A stretch of DNA of 64,000 bases, taken from assembly GCA_014651175.1 (NCBI GenBank), contig BMWJ01000008.1, positions 1 through 64,000 on the forward strand, in the 5' to 3' direction. Origin of the DNA: Streptomyces clavifer (GTDB taxonomy: Bacteria > Actinomycetota > Actinomycetes > Streptomycetales > Streptomycetaceae). The notes under the pieces are model-generated. The model had not been told where the DNA came from. It saw only the letters and a list, made by a program, of their open reading frames with translations, and made no database searches. Shown in pieces: positions 16,750 through 25,560 of this stretch. Numbering within the stretch: the stretch's first letter is position 1; each line of letters starts with the position of its first letter. A program made the translations under genes and the position numbers.

Positions 16750-17873
16750 CTACGCACGCGCTCGCCGCGCCCCGGATTCGGGGCTACCAGGACCTGCTGT
16801 GGACGGCGGTGACCGAACGGGACGAACACGCCGCCGCCGAGGTGGCCTTCAGCGCCCTGGACGACGGCATCGACGCGGAGAGCGTGCTGCTGGACGTGAT
16901 CGCCCCCGTACAGGCGCGGGTCGGCACCGAATGGGCGGCCAACCGCCTCAGCGTGGCCCAGGAACACGCGGCGAGTGCCATCGCCGAGCGCATCATCGCC
17001 GCGCTCGCCCACCACCCGTCGCTGCGCACCACCCCGCACCTGGGCCGGGTCACCGTCGCGTGCGTGGACCAGGAGTGGCACGTCCTGCCGGCCCGCCTCC
17101 TCGCCGAGGTGCTCACGCTGCGCGGCTGGCAGGTCGACTTCCTCGGTGCCCAGGTCCCCACGCCCCATCTCATCGGACACCTGCACAGCCACGGTGCCGA
17201 CGTCGTCGCGCTGTCCTCCTCCATTCCCACCCGGCTGCCCTCCGCGCACGCGGCGATCACCGCCTGCCAGGCGGTCGGGGTGCCCGTGCTCGTGGGCGGG
17301 GCGGCCTTCGGGCCCGACGGCCGCTACGCGCGCCTCCTGGGCGCCGACGCATGGGAGCCGGACGCGCGCGGCGCGGCGCGCCGCATCGCGGACGGCTTCC
17401 CGGTCCCGTACCTGGCCGGTGCCAGGCAGCAGATAGACGACCTTCCGCACCTCGGTGACCAGGAGTACACCCTCGTCGCCCGCAGCCGCCCGCAGTTGGT
17501 GCGGGCGGTGCTGGCGCAGCTGGAGAGCCGCTTTCCCGCGGCGGCGCACTACACGGACCAGCAGCGCGAGCACACGGCACAGGACATCGCCCACATCGTC
17601 GACTACCTGGGCGTGGCCCTGTACGTGGACGACGACGACCTCTTCACCGGCTTCCTGGCCTGGACCGCGGGCATTCTCGACGCCCGGGGAGTTCCGGCCG
17701 GATCCCTGCGACCCGTGCTCGACGTCCTGGGGGCGGAGCTCAAGGACTTCCCCCGATCGATCCGGCTGCTCGACCAGGCACGTACCGTCCTGGACGTCCG
17801 TACGGCAGCCGGCCACAACCCCGGAGCCTCGGATGACCGACCTGCACTGTCCGCCCTTCACCCTGACCACTGA
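16746..17873 (+). CDS. Cobalamin-binding sensor protein with CarH-type Wx9EH motif
   Basis: A 375-residue cytoplasmic protein. Residues 10-95 look like the four-helix cap of cobalamin proteins and contain W63-(9 residues)-E73-H74, the Wx9EH motif of AdoCbl photoreceptors. Residues 98-225 form a Rossmann-like B12 domain with E110-W-H112 (the ExH lower-ligand motif), LRGWQVDFLGAQVP and PVLVGGAAFG. The residue after W63 is Ala, where CarH has the histidine that binds cobalt after light, so photochemistry could differ. Residues 250-350 are a helical domain of unknown role. There is no DNA-binding HTH, so output must be by protein contact. It is coupled to the upstream phosphatase and overlaps the downstream STAS gene. 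Confidence 0.82.
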   Translation: MTTHALAAPRIRGYQDLLWTAVTERDEHAAAEVAFSALDDGIDAESVLLDVIAPVQARVGTEWAANRLSVAQEHAASAIAERIIAALAHHPSLRTTPHLGRVTVACVDQEWHVLPARLLAEVLTLRGWQVDFLGAQVPTPHLIGHLHSHGADVVALSSSIPTRLPSAHAAITACQAVGVPVLVGGAAFGPDGRYARLLGADAWEPDARGAARRIADGFPVPYLAGARQQIDDLPHLGDQEYTLVARSRPQLVRAVLAQLESRFPAAAHYTDQQREHTAQDIAHIVDYLGVALYVDDDDLFTGFLAWTAGILDARGVPAGSLRPVLDVLGAELKDFPRSIRLLDQARTVLDVRTAAGHNPGASDDRPALSALHPDH

Positions 17874-18255
17874 ACCCGGTCCGGGAACCGTACGTCTGCG
17901 TCTCGTCGGTGACCTGGACTACGACACCAGCGAGCAGCTCGTGGAGCGCGCCCACGACTGCCTCGCCGCGGAACCCGGCCTGCGCGACCTGTTCCTGGAC
18001 TGCGCCCAGTTGCGGCTGTGCGACTCGATGGGTGTCTCCAGCCTGCTGCTGATCCACCGCGGCACGTCGTCCCGCGGCGTGGGGCTGCACCTGGAGAACG
18101 CGCCCGACTTCCTGCGCAGGATCCTGGACGTCACCGGGATCCTGCCGCTCTTCGTCCCCGGCCCGGCGGTCGGGGAGACCGGTGCGGCTCACGCGCAGGA
18201 CGGCCCGCCGCCCGCGCGGCACGAGACCGTTCCGCCGCCCGCCCCCTCCGGCTGA
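17833..18255 (+). CDS. STAS-domain anti-sigma factor antagonist
   Basis: A 140-residue STAS protein. ATG 17833 has GGAG at 7 nt and lies inside the 3' end of the cobalamin gene (41-nt overlap), indicating co-translation. The core shows VRLRLVGDLDYDTSEQL, LFLDCAQLRLCDSMGVSSLLLIH and ILPLF. The DSMG segment holds the serine that is phosphorylated by HATPase kinases and dephosphorylated by SpoIIE phosphatases in SpoIIAA/RsbV systems. The C-terminal 30 residues are Pro-rich and disordered. Confidence 0.88.
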   Translation: MTDLHCPPFTLTTEPGPGTVRLRLVGDLDYDTSEQLVERAHDCLAAEPGLRDLFLDCAQLRLCDSMGVSSLLLIHRGTSSRGVGLHLENAPDFLRRILDVTGILPLFVPGPAVGETGAAHAQDGPPPARHETVPPPAPSG

Positions 18256-18283
18256 CCTGGGCGGCGTCGCCGCGGCGGCCCGG

Positions 18284-18655
18284 TCAGGGAGCGTCCGGCG
18301 GCCCGGCCAGGGCTTCGTCGAGCGTGGCGTACGTGCGGATGACCCGGTCGACACCCGCGGTCCGCAGGAGCCGTAGCAGGGCCGGGCGGGGTGACGCGAC
18401 ACGCAGCTGCGTGCGCTGGTGCACGTCGATGAGAAGACTGAGGAACGACGAGTCCGCGAAGGTGACCGCCGACGCGTCCAGCACGACCACCTCGTGCCCG
18501 GCCACGGCCTGCCACAGGGCGATGAACAGCGGATCGATGCTGTCGCAGTCGAGGTCGCCCCGGGCCCGGACGACCCAGTGACCGCCGACCTCGCCTTCGG
18601 CGGCCACCACCGGTGCGGTGGCTGAAACGGGGTTGTCGAGAGGGTCACGGACCAT
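18284..18655 (-). CDS. STAS-domain protein (anti-sigma factor antagonist-like)
   Basis: A 123-residue STAS protein convergent with the previous one (28-nt gap). Motifs are HWVVRARGDLDCDSIDPL and VVLDASAVTFADSSFLSLLIDVH. The serine of the phospho-site is kept (DSS) but the following Gly is Phe. ATG 18655 has no Shine-Dalgarno; instead CATAAT lies 7 nt upstream like a -10 box, so the mRNA may be leaderless. Likely a substrate or competitor within the same switching network. Confidence 0.82.
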   Translation of the reverse strand: MVRDPLDNPVSATAPVVAAEGEVGGHWVVRARGDLDCDSIDPLFIALWQAVAGHEVVVLDASAVTFADSSFLSLLIDVHQRTQLRVASPRPALLRLLRTAGVDRVIRTYATLDEALAGPPDAP

Positions 18656-18781
18656 GGCGGAAATTATGCCAACAGCCTCCGGCCACAGGCGTCCGGGCCC
18701 CGCTGCGACGTGTGGTGCCGCACCGGACGCCGTACCGCGTGCCGCTCCGCGTGGCGAGCGCCGCACCGCGTGCGGGGCGAG

Positions 18782-19264
18782 TCAGACGAGGGCGACCAGC
18801 GCCACGATGTTCTTGCCGTCCTCGTGGTAGGTGACGGACACGCGCGCCGCCAGACGACGGACCAGCTCCCAGCCGTAGCCGCCGATATGGAGGGTGGTGG
18901 TGTGCTCCGCGGTGACCGGAGCCCGGGTGCTGGCGTCGCCGACGGTCAGGAGGAGTCCGTCGTCGGTGATCGTCGCGGAGAACGCCATGAGCCCGCCACC
19001 GTGCCTGACGGCGTTGGTCACCAGCTCCGACGTCACCAACAGGGCGTCGGCCACCACGACGTCGGCCGGGGCCTCTCCGCCCAGTCCGCAGAACTCCTCT
19101 TCCAGGAGGCGGGAGACGATGTCGCGCGCCGCCGCCGCGTTCCGCGGCACACCGGGGGCGTGGGTGGTGCCGGGCGGAGCCGTCCAGGCAGGGGGACCGA
19201 CGGCTTCCTCCGGCCCCCTGGCCGAACGCTCACCGTCCCGCGGCACTTCTTGCTCCCCGTTCAT
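18782..19264 (-). CDS. HATPase_c anti-sigma factor / serine kinase-like protein
   Basis: A 160-residue protein of the RsbW/SpoIIAB-like family found in many copies in Streptomyces. After a Pro/Gly-rich N-terminus (1-45), the GHKL ATPase shows the N-box ELVTNAVRHGG, a G1-like GDASTRAP and a G2 box GGYGWELVRRLA. Such proteins bind a sigma factor or phosphorylate STAS partners. No sigma factor gene is adjacent. Start ATG 19264 has a close-set AAGG; GTG 19300 is an alternative. It forms the block's likely kinase with the STAS gene just upstream on this strand. Confidence 0.85.
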   Translation of the reverse strand: MNGEQEVPRDGERSARGPEEAVGPPAWTAPPGTTHAPGVPRNAAAARDIVSRLLEEEFCGLGGEAPADVVVADALLVTSELVTNAVRHGGGLMAFSATITDDGLLLTVGDASTRAPVTAEHTTTLHIGGYGWELVRRLAARVSVTYHEDGKNIVALVALV

Positions 19265-19339
19265 ACCTTCTGCGACTGCCCCGCCGGCCCCGGACCACAC
19301 TTCCTGCCGGGTGGCCGGCGGACGGCGCCGTCGGGACGG

Positions 19340-19693
19340 TCAGCACGTCAGCGCCGCGTCCACCGTGTCCGCGAAGCGGAAGGCGTCCTGCGTGCCCGAG
19401 ACCTCGAAGAGCCGCTGTACGCCGATCATGAAAGGCCCGGCGAGCACCAGCGGCACGCCGGCCTCGGTGTGCCGCTGGTGGGCGTTCAGCAGGGTGTGCA
19501 GCCCCGTGGAGTCCGCGAACTCCAACTGGGAGAGGTCGGCCACGGTCAGGCGCCGGCCCTGCGCGGAGGCCCCGTCGAGGGCCCGGACCAGGTCCTCGGA
19601 TCCGGACCACCCGTCCAGGCTGCCCCGGACGCGAATCAGGACGACACCGTCGTCCGTGGTCTCCACGACCACATGCAGTTCATCCGCCGTCAT
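19340..19693 (-). CDS. STAS-domain anti-sigma factor antagonist
   Basis: A 117-residue STAS protein. It shows VVLIRVRGSLDGWSGSEDL and LTVADLSQLEFADSTGLHTLLNAHQ, the complete DSTG phospho-serine motif of BldG/RsbV-type antagonists. ATG 19693 has GAGG close upstream and GGAG at 10 nt. It is 75 nt upstream of the HATPase gene on the same strand, a classic kinase/antagonist pairing. Confidence 0.88.
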   Translation of the reverse strand: MTADELHVVVETTDDGVVLIRVRGSLDGWSGSEDLVRALDGASAQGRRLTVADLSQLEFADSTGLHTLLNAHQRHTEAGVPLVLAGPFMIGVQRLFEVSGTQDAFRFADTVDAALTC

Positions 19694-19809
19694 GCCTCAT
19701 ATGCTCCTATACCGGGGCGGGGCGCGAGCACCCGGTGTGCCGCACGGCCCGGCCGTCCCGATCCTCCCGGCCGCTTACCCCGCACGGCCCCCCGGGAACA
19801 CCCCGCCGG

Positions 19810-20247
19810 TCAGGGCCACACCAGGCAGTACGCCTGATGTCCCGCGTCGTGCAGCCGGTGGGAGAAGTCCTGCCACTCGTGGAGCAGCTGGTAGACGTTG
19901 AACGCGTCGCGCGGACCGCCGCGGTCCGGGACCGTGGACCAGATGAAGGCCGCCGCGCCGACCGACTCCTCGCCGACGTCCCGCAGCGGATCGACGACCG
20001 TCATCGGGAGCTTGACCACCGCGTAGTCGGGGTGGAGCACCACCAGCTCCAGCGGGGGGACCTTGTTCAGGGGTATGCCCTGTATGCCGGTGAGGACCAT
20101 GGCCGCCACCGTCTCGGGCTTGATCTTGCTGAACATGCCGCCCATGCCCAGCTCGTCGCCGCCCAGCTCCTCGGGGCGCATGGAAATGGGCACACGTGCG
20201 GCAGTGGCCCCGTCGGGGGCGCCGAAGTACTTGTAGGTCACCCCCAC
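19810..20247 (-). CDS. Conserved hypothetical protein
   Basis: About 145 residues from GTG 20247 (AGGAG at 10 nt); the frame continues to ATG 20394 with a charged, low-complexity N-terminus that may or may not be translated. It opens VGVTYKYFGAPDGATAARVPISMRP, has no TM helix or signal, and ends QDFSHRLHDAGHQAYCLVWP. Evenly distributed hydrophobics and a strongly coding GC3 support a folded cytosolic protein. I cannot assign a family or function. It diverges from hemL and ends 116 nt beyond the STAS gene start. Confidence 0.65.
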   Translation of the reverse strand: MGVTYKYFGAPDGATAARVPISMRPEELGGDELGMGGMFSKIKPETVAAMVLTGIQGIPLNKVPPLELVVLHPDYAVVKLPMTVVDPLRDVGEESVGAAAFIWSTVPDRGGPRDAFNVYQLLHEWQDFSHRLHDAGHQAYCLVWP

Positions 20248-20688
20248 CCGCCCACTGCTCCTGCTCCCGGGCTCATCGGCGCCACCCGCCTGGGCCTTCC
20301 GTACGCGCTCGGCCTCGCGCCGGTGCCGCCCTCGCCGGGCAGGCTCGGGCCCCAGGTCGTCGGTCCCTTCGCCCACTCCGCCACCGCGATGCATATCTCA
20401 TCCACCCGACTACTTCTTAGGAGACACAGCCCCGCCGCGCAACCCGATCATCGTGTCAGTGACCTCCCCCACGGGCGTGCGGTGAAACACCTGTCCGCAA
20501 GACCGTCGGTGCCTCTGACACCATGGCATGTGTGAGCTTTACCTGTCCCGCCCCAGTTTCGCAGACGCGAGGGGACTGACGCCCTTTCGTTGTACGAGCC
20601 TCATACGGGCGGCGTGCGCTCCCCGCTCACCGCCGGCCGAGAAATTCGGCCGGGCCCCCGAACCTCCGAATCGCAGATCAGGACCAAA
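20248..20688. other. Divergent region upstream of hemL (441 nt)
   Basis: May include the 5' extension of the leftward hypothetical gene to 20394. The remainder has no clear gene; an 18-codon frame from the ATG at 20523 (MACVSFTC) has no ribosome binding site and is not called. The hemL promoter must lie here; no riboswitch-like structure was evident by eye. Confidence 0.45.
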
Positions 20689-21996
20689 GTGGCGTATTCA
20701 TACGAAGCCCAAGTTTCACAGACGCTCTTCGACCGTGCGTCCCTCGTGACGCCCGGCGGCGTGAACTCCCCCGTGCGTGCCTTCCGGGCCGTGGGCGGTA
20801 CGCCCCGGTTCATGGTGTCCGGTACGGGTCCGTACCTCACCGACGCCGACGGACGTGAGTATGTCGACCTCGTGTGTTCGTGGGGGCCGATGATCCTCGG
20901 CCACGCGCACCCCGAGGTCATCGCGGCCGTCCAGGACGCGGTGGCCCGGGGGACCTCCTTCGGTACGCCGGGGGAGGGCGAGGTCGCGCTCGCCGAGGAG
21001 ATCGTGTCCCGGATCGAGCCCGTGGAGCAGGTACGGCTGGTGTCGTCCGGCACCGAGGCGACCATGTCCGCGATCCGGCTCGCCCGTGGGTTCACGGGGC
21101 GTGCGAAGGTCGTGAAGTTCGCCGGGTGCTACCACGGGCACGTCGACGCGCTGCTGGCCGCCGCCGGCTCCGGGGTCGCCACCTTCGGCCTCCCCGACAC
21201 GCCCGGAGTCACCGGCGCCCAGGCCGGCGACACGATCGTGCTGCCGTACAACGACCTGGAGGCCGTGCGTGCGGCGTTCGCCGCGCAGCCGGGTGAGATC
21301 GCGTGCGTGATCACCGAGGCGTCGCCGGGAAACATGGGCGTCGTCCCGCCGCTGGACGGCTTCAACGCCGGGCTCAAGGAGATCTGCGCGGCCGACGGCG
21401 CGCTGTACATCTCCGACGAGGTGATGACCGGATTCCGTACGTCCAGGGCCGGCTGGTACGGCATCGACGGGGTGCGCCCCGACCTGATGACCTTCGGCAA
21501 GGTGATGGGCGGCGGCTTCCCGGCCGCGGCCTTCGGCGGCCGTGCCGACGTGATGGCGCACCTGGCCCCCGCCGGTCCCGTCTACCAGGCGGGAACCCTC
21601 TCCGGTAACCCGGTCGCCACCGCCGCAGGACTCGCGCAGCTCCGGCTGCTGGACGACGCCGCGTACGCGAAGGTCGACGCGGTGTCCGCCGAGCTGCGGA
21701 CCCTGGTGGGCGACGCGTTCAGCAAGGAGGGCGTCGCGCACACGGTGTCGGCGGCGAGCAACATGTTCTCCGTGTTCTTCACCGACGAGCCGGTGCGCGA
21801 CTACGAGGACGCGAAGAAGCAGGAAGCTTTCCGCTTCACCGCCTTCTTCCACTCGATGCTGTCCCAGGGCGTCTACCTGCCGCCGTCCGCGTTCGAGTCC
21901 TGGTTCGTCTCGACGGCCCATGACGCGCGCGCGGTCGAGCGGATCGCCGCGGCGCTGCCGGCCGCCGCCCGTGCCGCATCGGAGGCCACCGCATGA
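20689..21996 (+). CDS. hemL: Glutamate-1-semialdehyde 2,1-aminomutase
   Basis: A 435-residue PLP enzyme that converts glutamate-1-semialdehyde to 5-aminolevulinate, the tetrapyrrole precursor for haem, sirohaem and cobalamin. It has [17 protein letters not shown] at the N-terminus, GSWGP-type substrate loop ([13 protein letters not shown]), [15 protein letters not shown], and the PLP lysine K271 in [12 protein letters not shown]. Start GTG 20689 follows AGGA at 5 nt and gives the usual length. Its TGA overlaps the ATG of the next gene. Confidence 0.96.
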   Translation: MAYSYEAQVSQTLFDRASLVTPGGVNSPVRAFRAVGGTPRFMVSGTGPYLTDADGREYVDLVCSWGPMILGHAHPEVIAAVQDAVARGTSFGTPGEGEVALAEEIVSRIEPVEQVRLVSSGTEATMSAIRLARGFTGRAKVVKFAGCYHGHVDALLAAAGSGVATFGLPDTPGVTGAQAGDTIVLPYNDLEAVRAAFAAQPGEIACVITEASPGNMGVVPPLDGFNAGLKEICAADGALYISDEVMTGFRTSRAGWYGIDGVRPDLMTFGKVMGGGFPAAAFGGRADVMAHLAPAGPVYQAGTLSGNPVATAAGLAQLRLLDDAAYAKVDAVSAELRTLVGDAFSKEGVAHTVSAASNMFSVFFTDEPVRDYEDAKKQEAFRFTAFFHSMLSQGVYLPPSAFESWFVSTAHDARAVERIAAALPAAARAASEATA

Positions 21997-22691
21997 GCGG
22001 GACGAACGGGGGCGGCGCCAAGGACATCACCGTCGTCCACCTGATGCGCCACGGCGAGGTCCACAACCCGGACGGCGTGCTCTACGGGCGGCGTTCCGGC
22101 TACAGCCTCTCCGAGCTGGGCAGGCGGATGGCCGACCGGGTCTCCGAGCACCTGGAGAAGCGCGACATCACGTACGTCGTGGCCTCCCCGCTGGAGCGTG
22201 CCCAGGAGACGGCCGTGCCGATCGCCACGTCGCACGGCCTGGAGCTGGCCACCGACGCCCGGCTCATCGAGGCCGCGAACGTCTTCGAGGGCAAGACCTT
22301 CGGGGTCGGTGACGGTGCGCTGCGCAGGCCGGAGAACTGGAAGCACCTCACCAATCCGTTCAAGCCGTCCTGGGGCGAGCCCTACATCGAGCAGGTCGTG
22401 CGGATGATGAGCGCCCTGGACGCGGCCCGCGACGCCGCCCGGGGGCACGAGGCGGTCTGTGTCAGCCACCAGCTGCCGATCTGGATCGTGCGGAGTTTCG
22501 TGGAGCGGCGGAGGCTGTGGCACGACCCGCGCAAGCGGCAGTGCACGCTGGCCTCGCTGACCAGCTTCACCTACCAGGGCGACAAGATCGTGTCCGTCGG
22601 ATACAGCGAGCCGGCCCGGGACCTCGTGCCGGCGCATCTGCTGGCGGGGGCGAAGCCGGTCAAGGGGCAGTCCAAGGCGTTCGGCGCATAA
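21993..22691 (+). CDS. Histidine phosphatase (phosphoglycerate mutase-like)
   Basis: A 232-residue branch-2 type enzyme. The phospho-histidine motif is LMRHGEVHN near residue 18, followed by [10 protein letters not shown] and the second catalytic histidine in [10 protein letters not shown]. The ATG overlaps the hemL stop (ATGA), so the pair is an operon. The substrate could be a sugar phosphate, nucleotide or other phosphomonoester. Linkage to hemL is common in Streptomyces but the functional tie is unknown. Confidence 0.9.
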   Translation: MSGTNGGGAKDITVVHLMRHGEVHNPDGVLYGRRSGYSLSELGRRMADRVSEHLEKRDITYVVASPLERAQETAVPIATSHGLELATDARLIEAANVFEGKTFGVGDGALRRPENWKHLTNPFKPSWGEPYIEQVVRMMSALDAARDAARGHEAVCVSHQLPIWIVRSFVERRRLWHDPRKRQCTLASLTSFTYQGDKIVSVGYSEPARDLVPAHLLAGAKPVKGQSKAFGA

Positions 22692-22859
22692 GGGCCACCC
22701 CGCACCGCCCCGTGCGGCCACCTCGTGTGCAGCCCCTGTGAGGGTCTGGTGACGCACCAACTTTTGTGATTATCGGCGGAACCGTCGTGTTGCTTTCCTC
22801 ATCTAAGCCATCGCCAGTTTGTATGGCAATGAGGTAAAACGACCGTAGATGGGGATGCT

Positions 22860-24113
22860 ATGCGCGATATCAACCGAAGGGGTCTGCTCGGGGCGGGACT
22901 CGGGGCCGCGGCCGCACTCTCGATGACCGGCTGCGGCCCCTTCGGCTCGTCGGACGGAGGGCGGTCCGGTCCCGAGAAGCCCAAGGGCGACAAGGGGGCG
23001 CACGGGCAGGGCGGCGGCACTCCCGAGAAGAACGTCAGGCTCATCGGTGACGGTTCCACCGCGGACACCGGAAAGCAGCCGAATCAGCCCGCCGCCCCCG
23101 TTCCGCTCGAACCCGGCCAGACGCCGCCGCAGTTCGTGATCTTTTCCTGGGACGGTGCCGGCGAGGTCGGCAACGGCCTCTTCCCGCGCTTTCTCGAACT
23201 CGCCCGGGAACACGACGCGGCGATGACCTTCTTCCTCTCCGGGCTGTACGTGCTGCCCGAGTCGAAGAAATCCCTGTACCGCCCGCCGGGCAACCCCAGG
23301 GGTGCCTCCGACATCGGCTACCTCACCGACGACCACGTCAAGCAGACCCTGAAGTACGTCCGCGAGGCATGGCTCGACGGGCACGAGATCGGTACGCACT
23401 TCAACGGGCATTTCTGCGGCGGTTCGGGATCCGTCGGCAACTGGACGCCCGCGCAATGGCGGAGCGAAATCGACCAGGCGATCTCCTTCGTCACCGAATG
23501 GCGGACGAACACCGGCTGGAACGACCTCGATCCGCTGCCGTTCGACTACCGGAAGGAACTCGTCGGCGCACGCACCCCCTGTCTGCTCGGCCAGGACGAT
23601 CTCCTGCCGGCCGCGAAGCAGCTGGGCTGGCGCTACGACGCGAGCTCACCCGGCGGCCGGCAGACGTGGCCGGAGAAGCGCCAGGGGATCTGGGACCTCC
23701 CGCTCCAGGGCGTGCCGTTTCCCGGCCACTCCTTCGAGGTCCTCTCCATGGACTACAACATCCTCGCCAACCAGTCGCAGAATTCGACCAGGGGCATGCC
23801 CTCGCGCTATCCCGGCTGGCGCGCCCAGGCCACCGGTGCCTACGTCGCGGGTTTCGAGCGCGCCTACGAGACGAATCGCGCGCCTTTCCACATCGGCAAC
23901 CACTTCGAGGAGTGGAACGGCGGCATCTATATGGACGCGGTCGAGGAAGTGATCAAAAAGATCGCCGGCAAGCCGGATGTGCGCCTCGTCTCCTTCCGGC
24001 AGTTCGTCGACTGGCTCGACGTGCAGGATCCGGCGGTGCTCGCGAAGCTTCGGACCCTGGAGGTCGGGCAGTCCCCGGCCGGCGGCTGGAACGCCTTCTT
24101 TAAACAAGCCTGA
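22860..24113 (+). CDS. Polysaccharide-deacetylase-like lipoprotein
   Basis: A 417-residue exported lipoprotein. The N-terminus has RR and a lipobox (SMTGC), suggesting Tat or Sec export and membrane anchoring. A Gly/Pro/Lys linker covers residues 25-80. The catalytic-like domain (85-400) has FVIFSWDGAG, AAMTFFLSGLYVL and HEIGTHFNGHFC, matching NodB-fold deacetylase motifs (Asp, and HxxxH). The terminal part (FHIGNHFEEWNGGIYMDAVEEV) is as in such enzymes. Probably a cell-wall or exopolysaccharide modifying enzyme; activity not proven by motifs alone. Start ATG 22860 with GGGGA. Confidence 0.75.
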   Translation: MRDINRRGLLGAGLGAAAALSMTGCGPFGSSDGGRSGPEKPKGDKGAHGQGGGTPEKNVRLIGDGSTADTGKQPNQPAAPVPLEPGQTPPQFVIFSWDGAGEVGNGLFPRFLELAREHDAAMTFFLSGLYVLPESKKSLYRPPGNPRGASDIGYLTDDHVKQTLKYVREAWLDGHEIGTHFNGHFCGGSGSVGNWTPAQWRSEIDQAISFVTEWRTNTGWNDLDPLPFDYRKELVGARTPCLLGQDDLLPAAKQLGWRYDASSPGGRQTWPEKRQGIWDLPLQGVPFPGHSFEVLSMDYNILANQSQNSTRGMPSRYPGWRAQATGAYVAGFERAYETNRAPFHIGNHFEEWNGGIYMDAVEEVIKKIAGKPDVRLVSFRQFVDWLDVQDPAVLAKLRTLEVGQSPAGGWNAFFKQA

Positions 24114-24180
24114 CAAGGGGCTTTACGGGCATCGAGGGGGGTGCGGGAGATCCCTGGAACTGCCATGCGAAACTTTTCAC

Positions 24181-24786
24181 ATGAGCTCTGGCCGCGCACC
24201 CCGACGCCGCTTCACCCTGCTCGCCGCCACAGCAGTGGCCGGTGCCCTGACCCTGTCCGCGTGCAGTGGTGACGGCAGCAGGGCCGGCGGCGGCGGCAAC
24301 ACGAACTTCGTCACCGGCAGCGGCGGTGCCTCCACCGTGGCCAAGGGCGAACGTACGGACGCGCCGAAGCTCGACGGCACGACCCTGGACGGCAAGGCGC
24401 TCGACGTCGCCGACTACAAGGGCAAGGTCGTCGTCCTGAACTTCTGGGGATCGTGGTGCGGCCCCTGCCGCGCCGAGGCCAAGCACTTCGTCAAGGTCTC
24501 CGAGGAGACGAAGGACCAGGGCGTCGAGTTCGTCGGTGTCAACACCCGAGACCCCCAGAAGTCCCTCGCGGTCAGCTTCGAGGAGGACTTCGGGGTCACC
24601 TACCCGAGCCTCTACGACCCGACCGGGCGGCTGCTCCTGCGCTTCCCGAAGGGCACGCTGAACCCGAAGGCCATCCCGTCGACCGTGGTCGTCGACCGGG
24701 AGGGGAAGCTCGCCGCCCGTTCGCTCGCCGCACTCGACGAGACGAAGCTCCGCGAGATGATCGACCCGCTGATCGCGGAGAAGTGA
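24181..24786 (+). CDS. resA: ResA/TlpA-family thioredoxin-like lipoprotein
   Basis: A 201-residue membrane-anchored thiol-disulfide oxidoreductase. Signal with lipobox LSACS, Gly-rich linker, then a thioredoxin fold with the active site WCGPC (C93, C96) and the cis-Pro loop AIPSTVVVD. It reduces the CXXCH cysteines of apocytochrome c outside the membrane so haem can attach. First gene of a tight resA-ccdA-resB-ccsA operon; its stop overlaps the next start by 4 nt. Confidence 0.92.
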   Translation: MSSGRAPRRRFTLLAATAVAGALTLSACSGDGSRAGGGGNTNFVTGSGGASTVAKGERTDAPKLDGTTLDGKALDVADYKGKVVVLNFWGSWCGPCRAEAKHFVKVSEETKDQGVEFVGVNTRDPQKSLAVSFEEDFGVTYPSLYDPTGRLLLRFPKGTLNPKAIPSTVVVDREGKLAARSLAALDETKLREMIDPLIAEK

Positions 24787-25556
24787 GCCCCGTGCTCCAG
24801 CTGGCCGCGGAATCCGGTTACAACGACACGGTCATCGGCGGCGCCCTGCTCGTGGCGCTGCCCATCGCGCTGCTCGGCGGACTCGTCTCCTTCTTCTCAC
24901 CGTGCGTCCTGCCGCTCGTGCCCGGTTACCTCAGCTACGTCACCGGGGTCAGCGGCAGCGATCTCGCCGATGCCCGGCGGGGCAGGACCGTCGCCGGCGC
25001 CTCGCTGTTCGTGCTCGGCTTCACAGCCGTGTTCGTCTCCGGCGGCGCCCTCTTCGGCTTCTTCGGCCAGACGCTCCAGGACTACAGCGGGACGCTCTCC
25101 AAGATCCTCGGTGTGCTGATGATCCTCATGGGGATCTTCTTCATGGGGCTGATGCCCTGGATGACGCAGCGCGAGTTCCGCATCCACAAGAGACCGGTGA
25201 CCGGACTGGCGGGAGCACCGCTGCTGGGCGCCCTCTTCGGGATCGGCTGGACCCCGTGCCTGGGTCCGACGCTCGCCTCCGTCAACGCGCTCGCGTTCGA
25301 CCAGGCGACCGCCGGCCGCGGGGCGATCCTGTCCGTGGCGTACTGTCTCGGGCTCGGCGTCCCCTTCGTGCTGGCGGCGGTCGCCTTCCGCCGGGCGCTC
25401 GGCGCGTTCGGCTGGGTCAAGCGCCACTACGCATGGGTCATGCGGATCGGCGGCGGCATGATGATCGTGACCGGGATACTCCTGCTGACGGGCGCCTGGG
25501 ACGTGCTCATCCAGGAGATGCAGGTCTGGTCCAACGGCTTCACTGTGGGGATCTGA
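24783..25556 (+). CDS. ccdA: CcdA-type cytochrome c biogenesis membrane protein
   Basis: A 257-residue protein with six TM helices. Conserved cysteines are in SFFSPCVLPLVPGYLSYVTG (helix 1) and IGWTPCLGPTLASV (helix 4), the redox pair that passes electrons from cytoplasmic thioredoxin to ResA. GTG 24783 overlaps the resA stop (GTGA). Length and helix count match the family. Confidence 0.93.
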   Translation: MSPVLQLAAESGYNDTVIGGALLVALPIALLGGLVSFFSPCVLPLVPGYLSYVTGVSGSDLADARRGRTVAGASLFVLGFTAVFVSGGALFGFFGQTLQDYSGTLSKILGVLMILMGIFFMGLMPWMTQREFRIHKRPVTGLAGAPLLGALFGIGWTPCLGPTLASVNALAFDQATAGRGAILSVAYCLGLGVPFVLAAVAFRRALGAFGWVKRHYAWVMRIGGGMMIVTGILLLTGAWDVLIQEMQVWSNGFTVGI

Positions 25557-25560
25557 GTCC

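Noticed and set aside
20523-20579. 18-codon frame MACVSFTC upstream of hemL as a leader peptide
   Set aside because: Only two Cys, no ribosome binding site or paired hairpin; not enough support.
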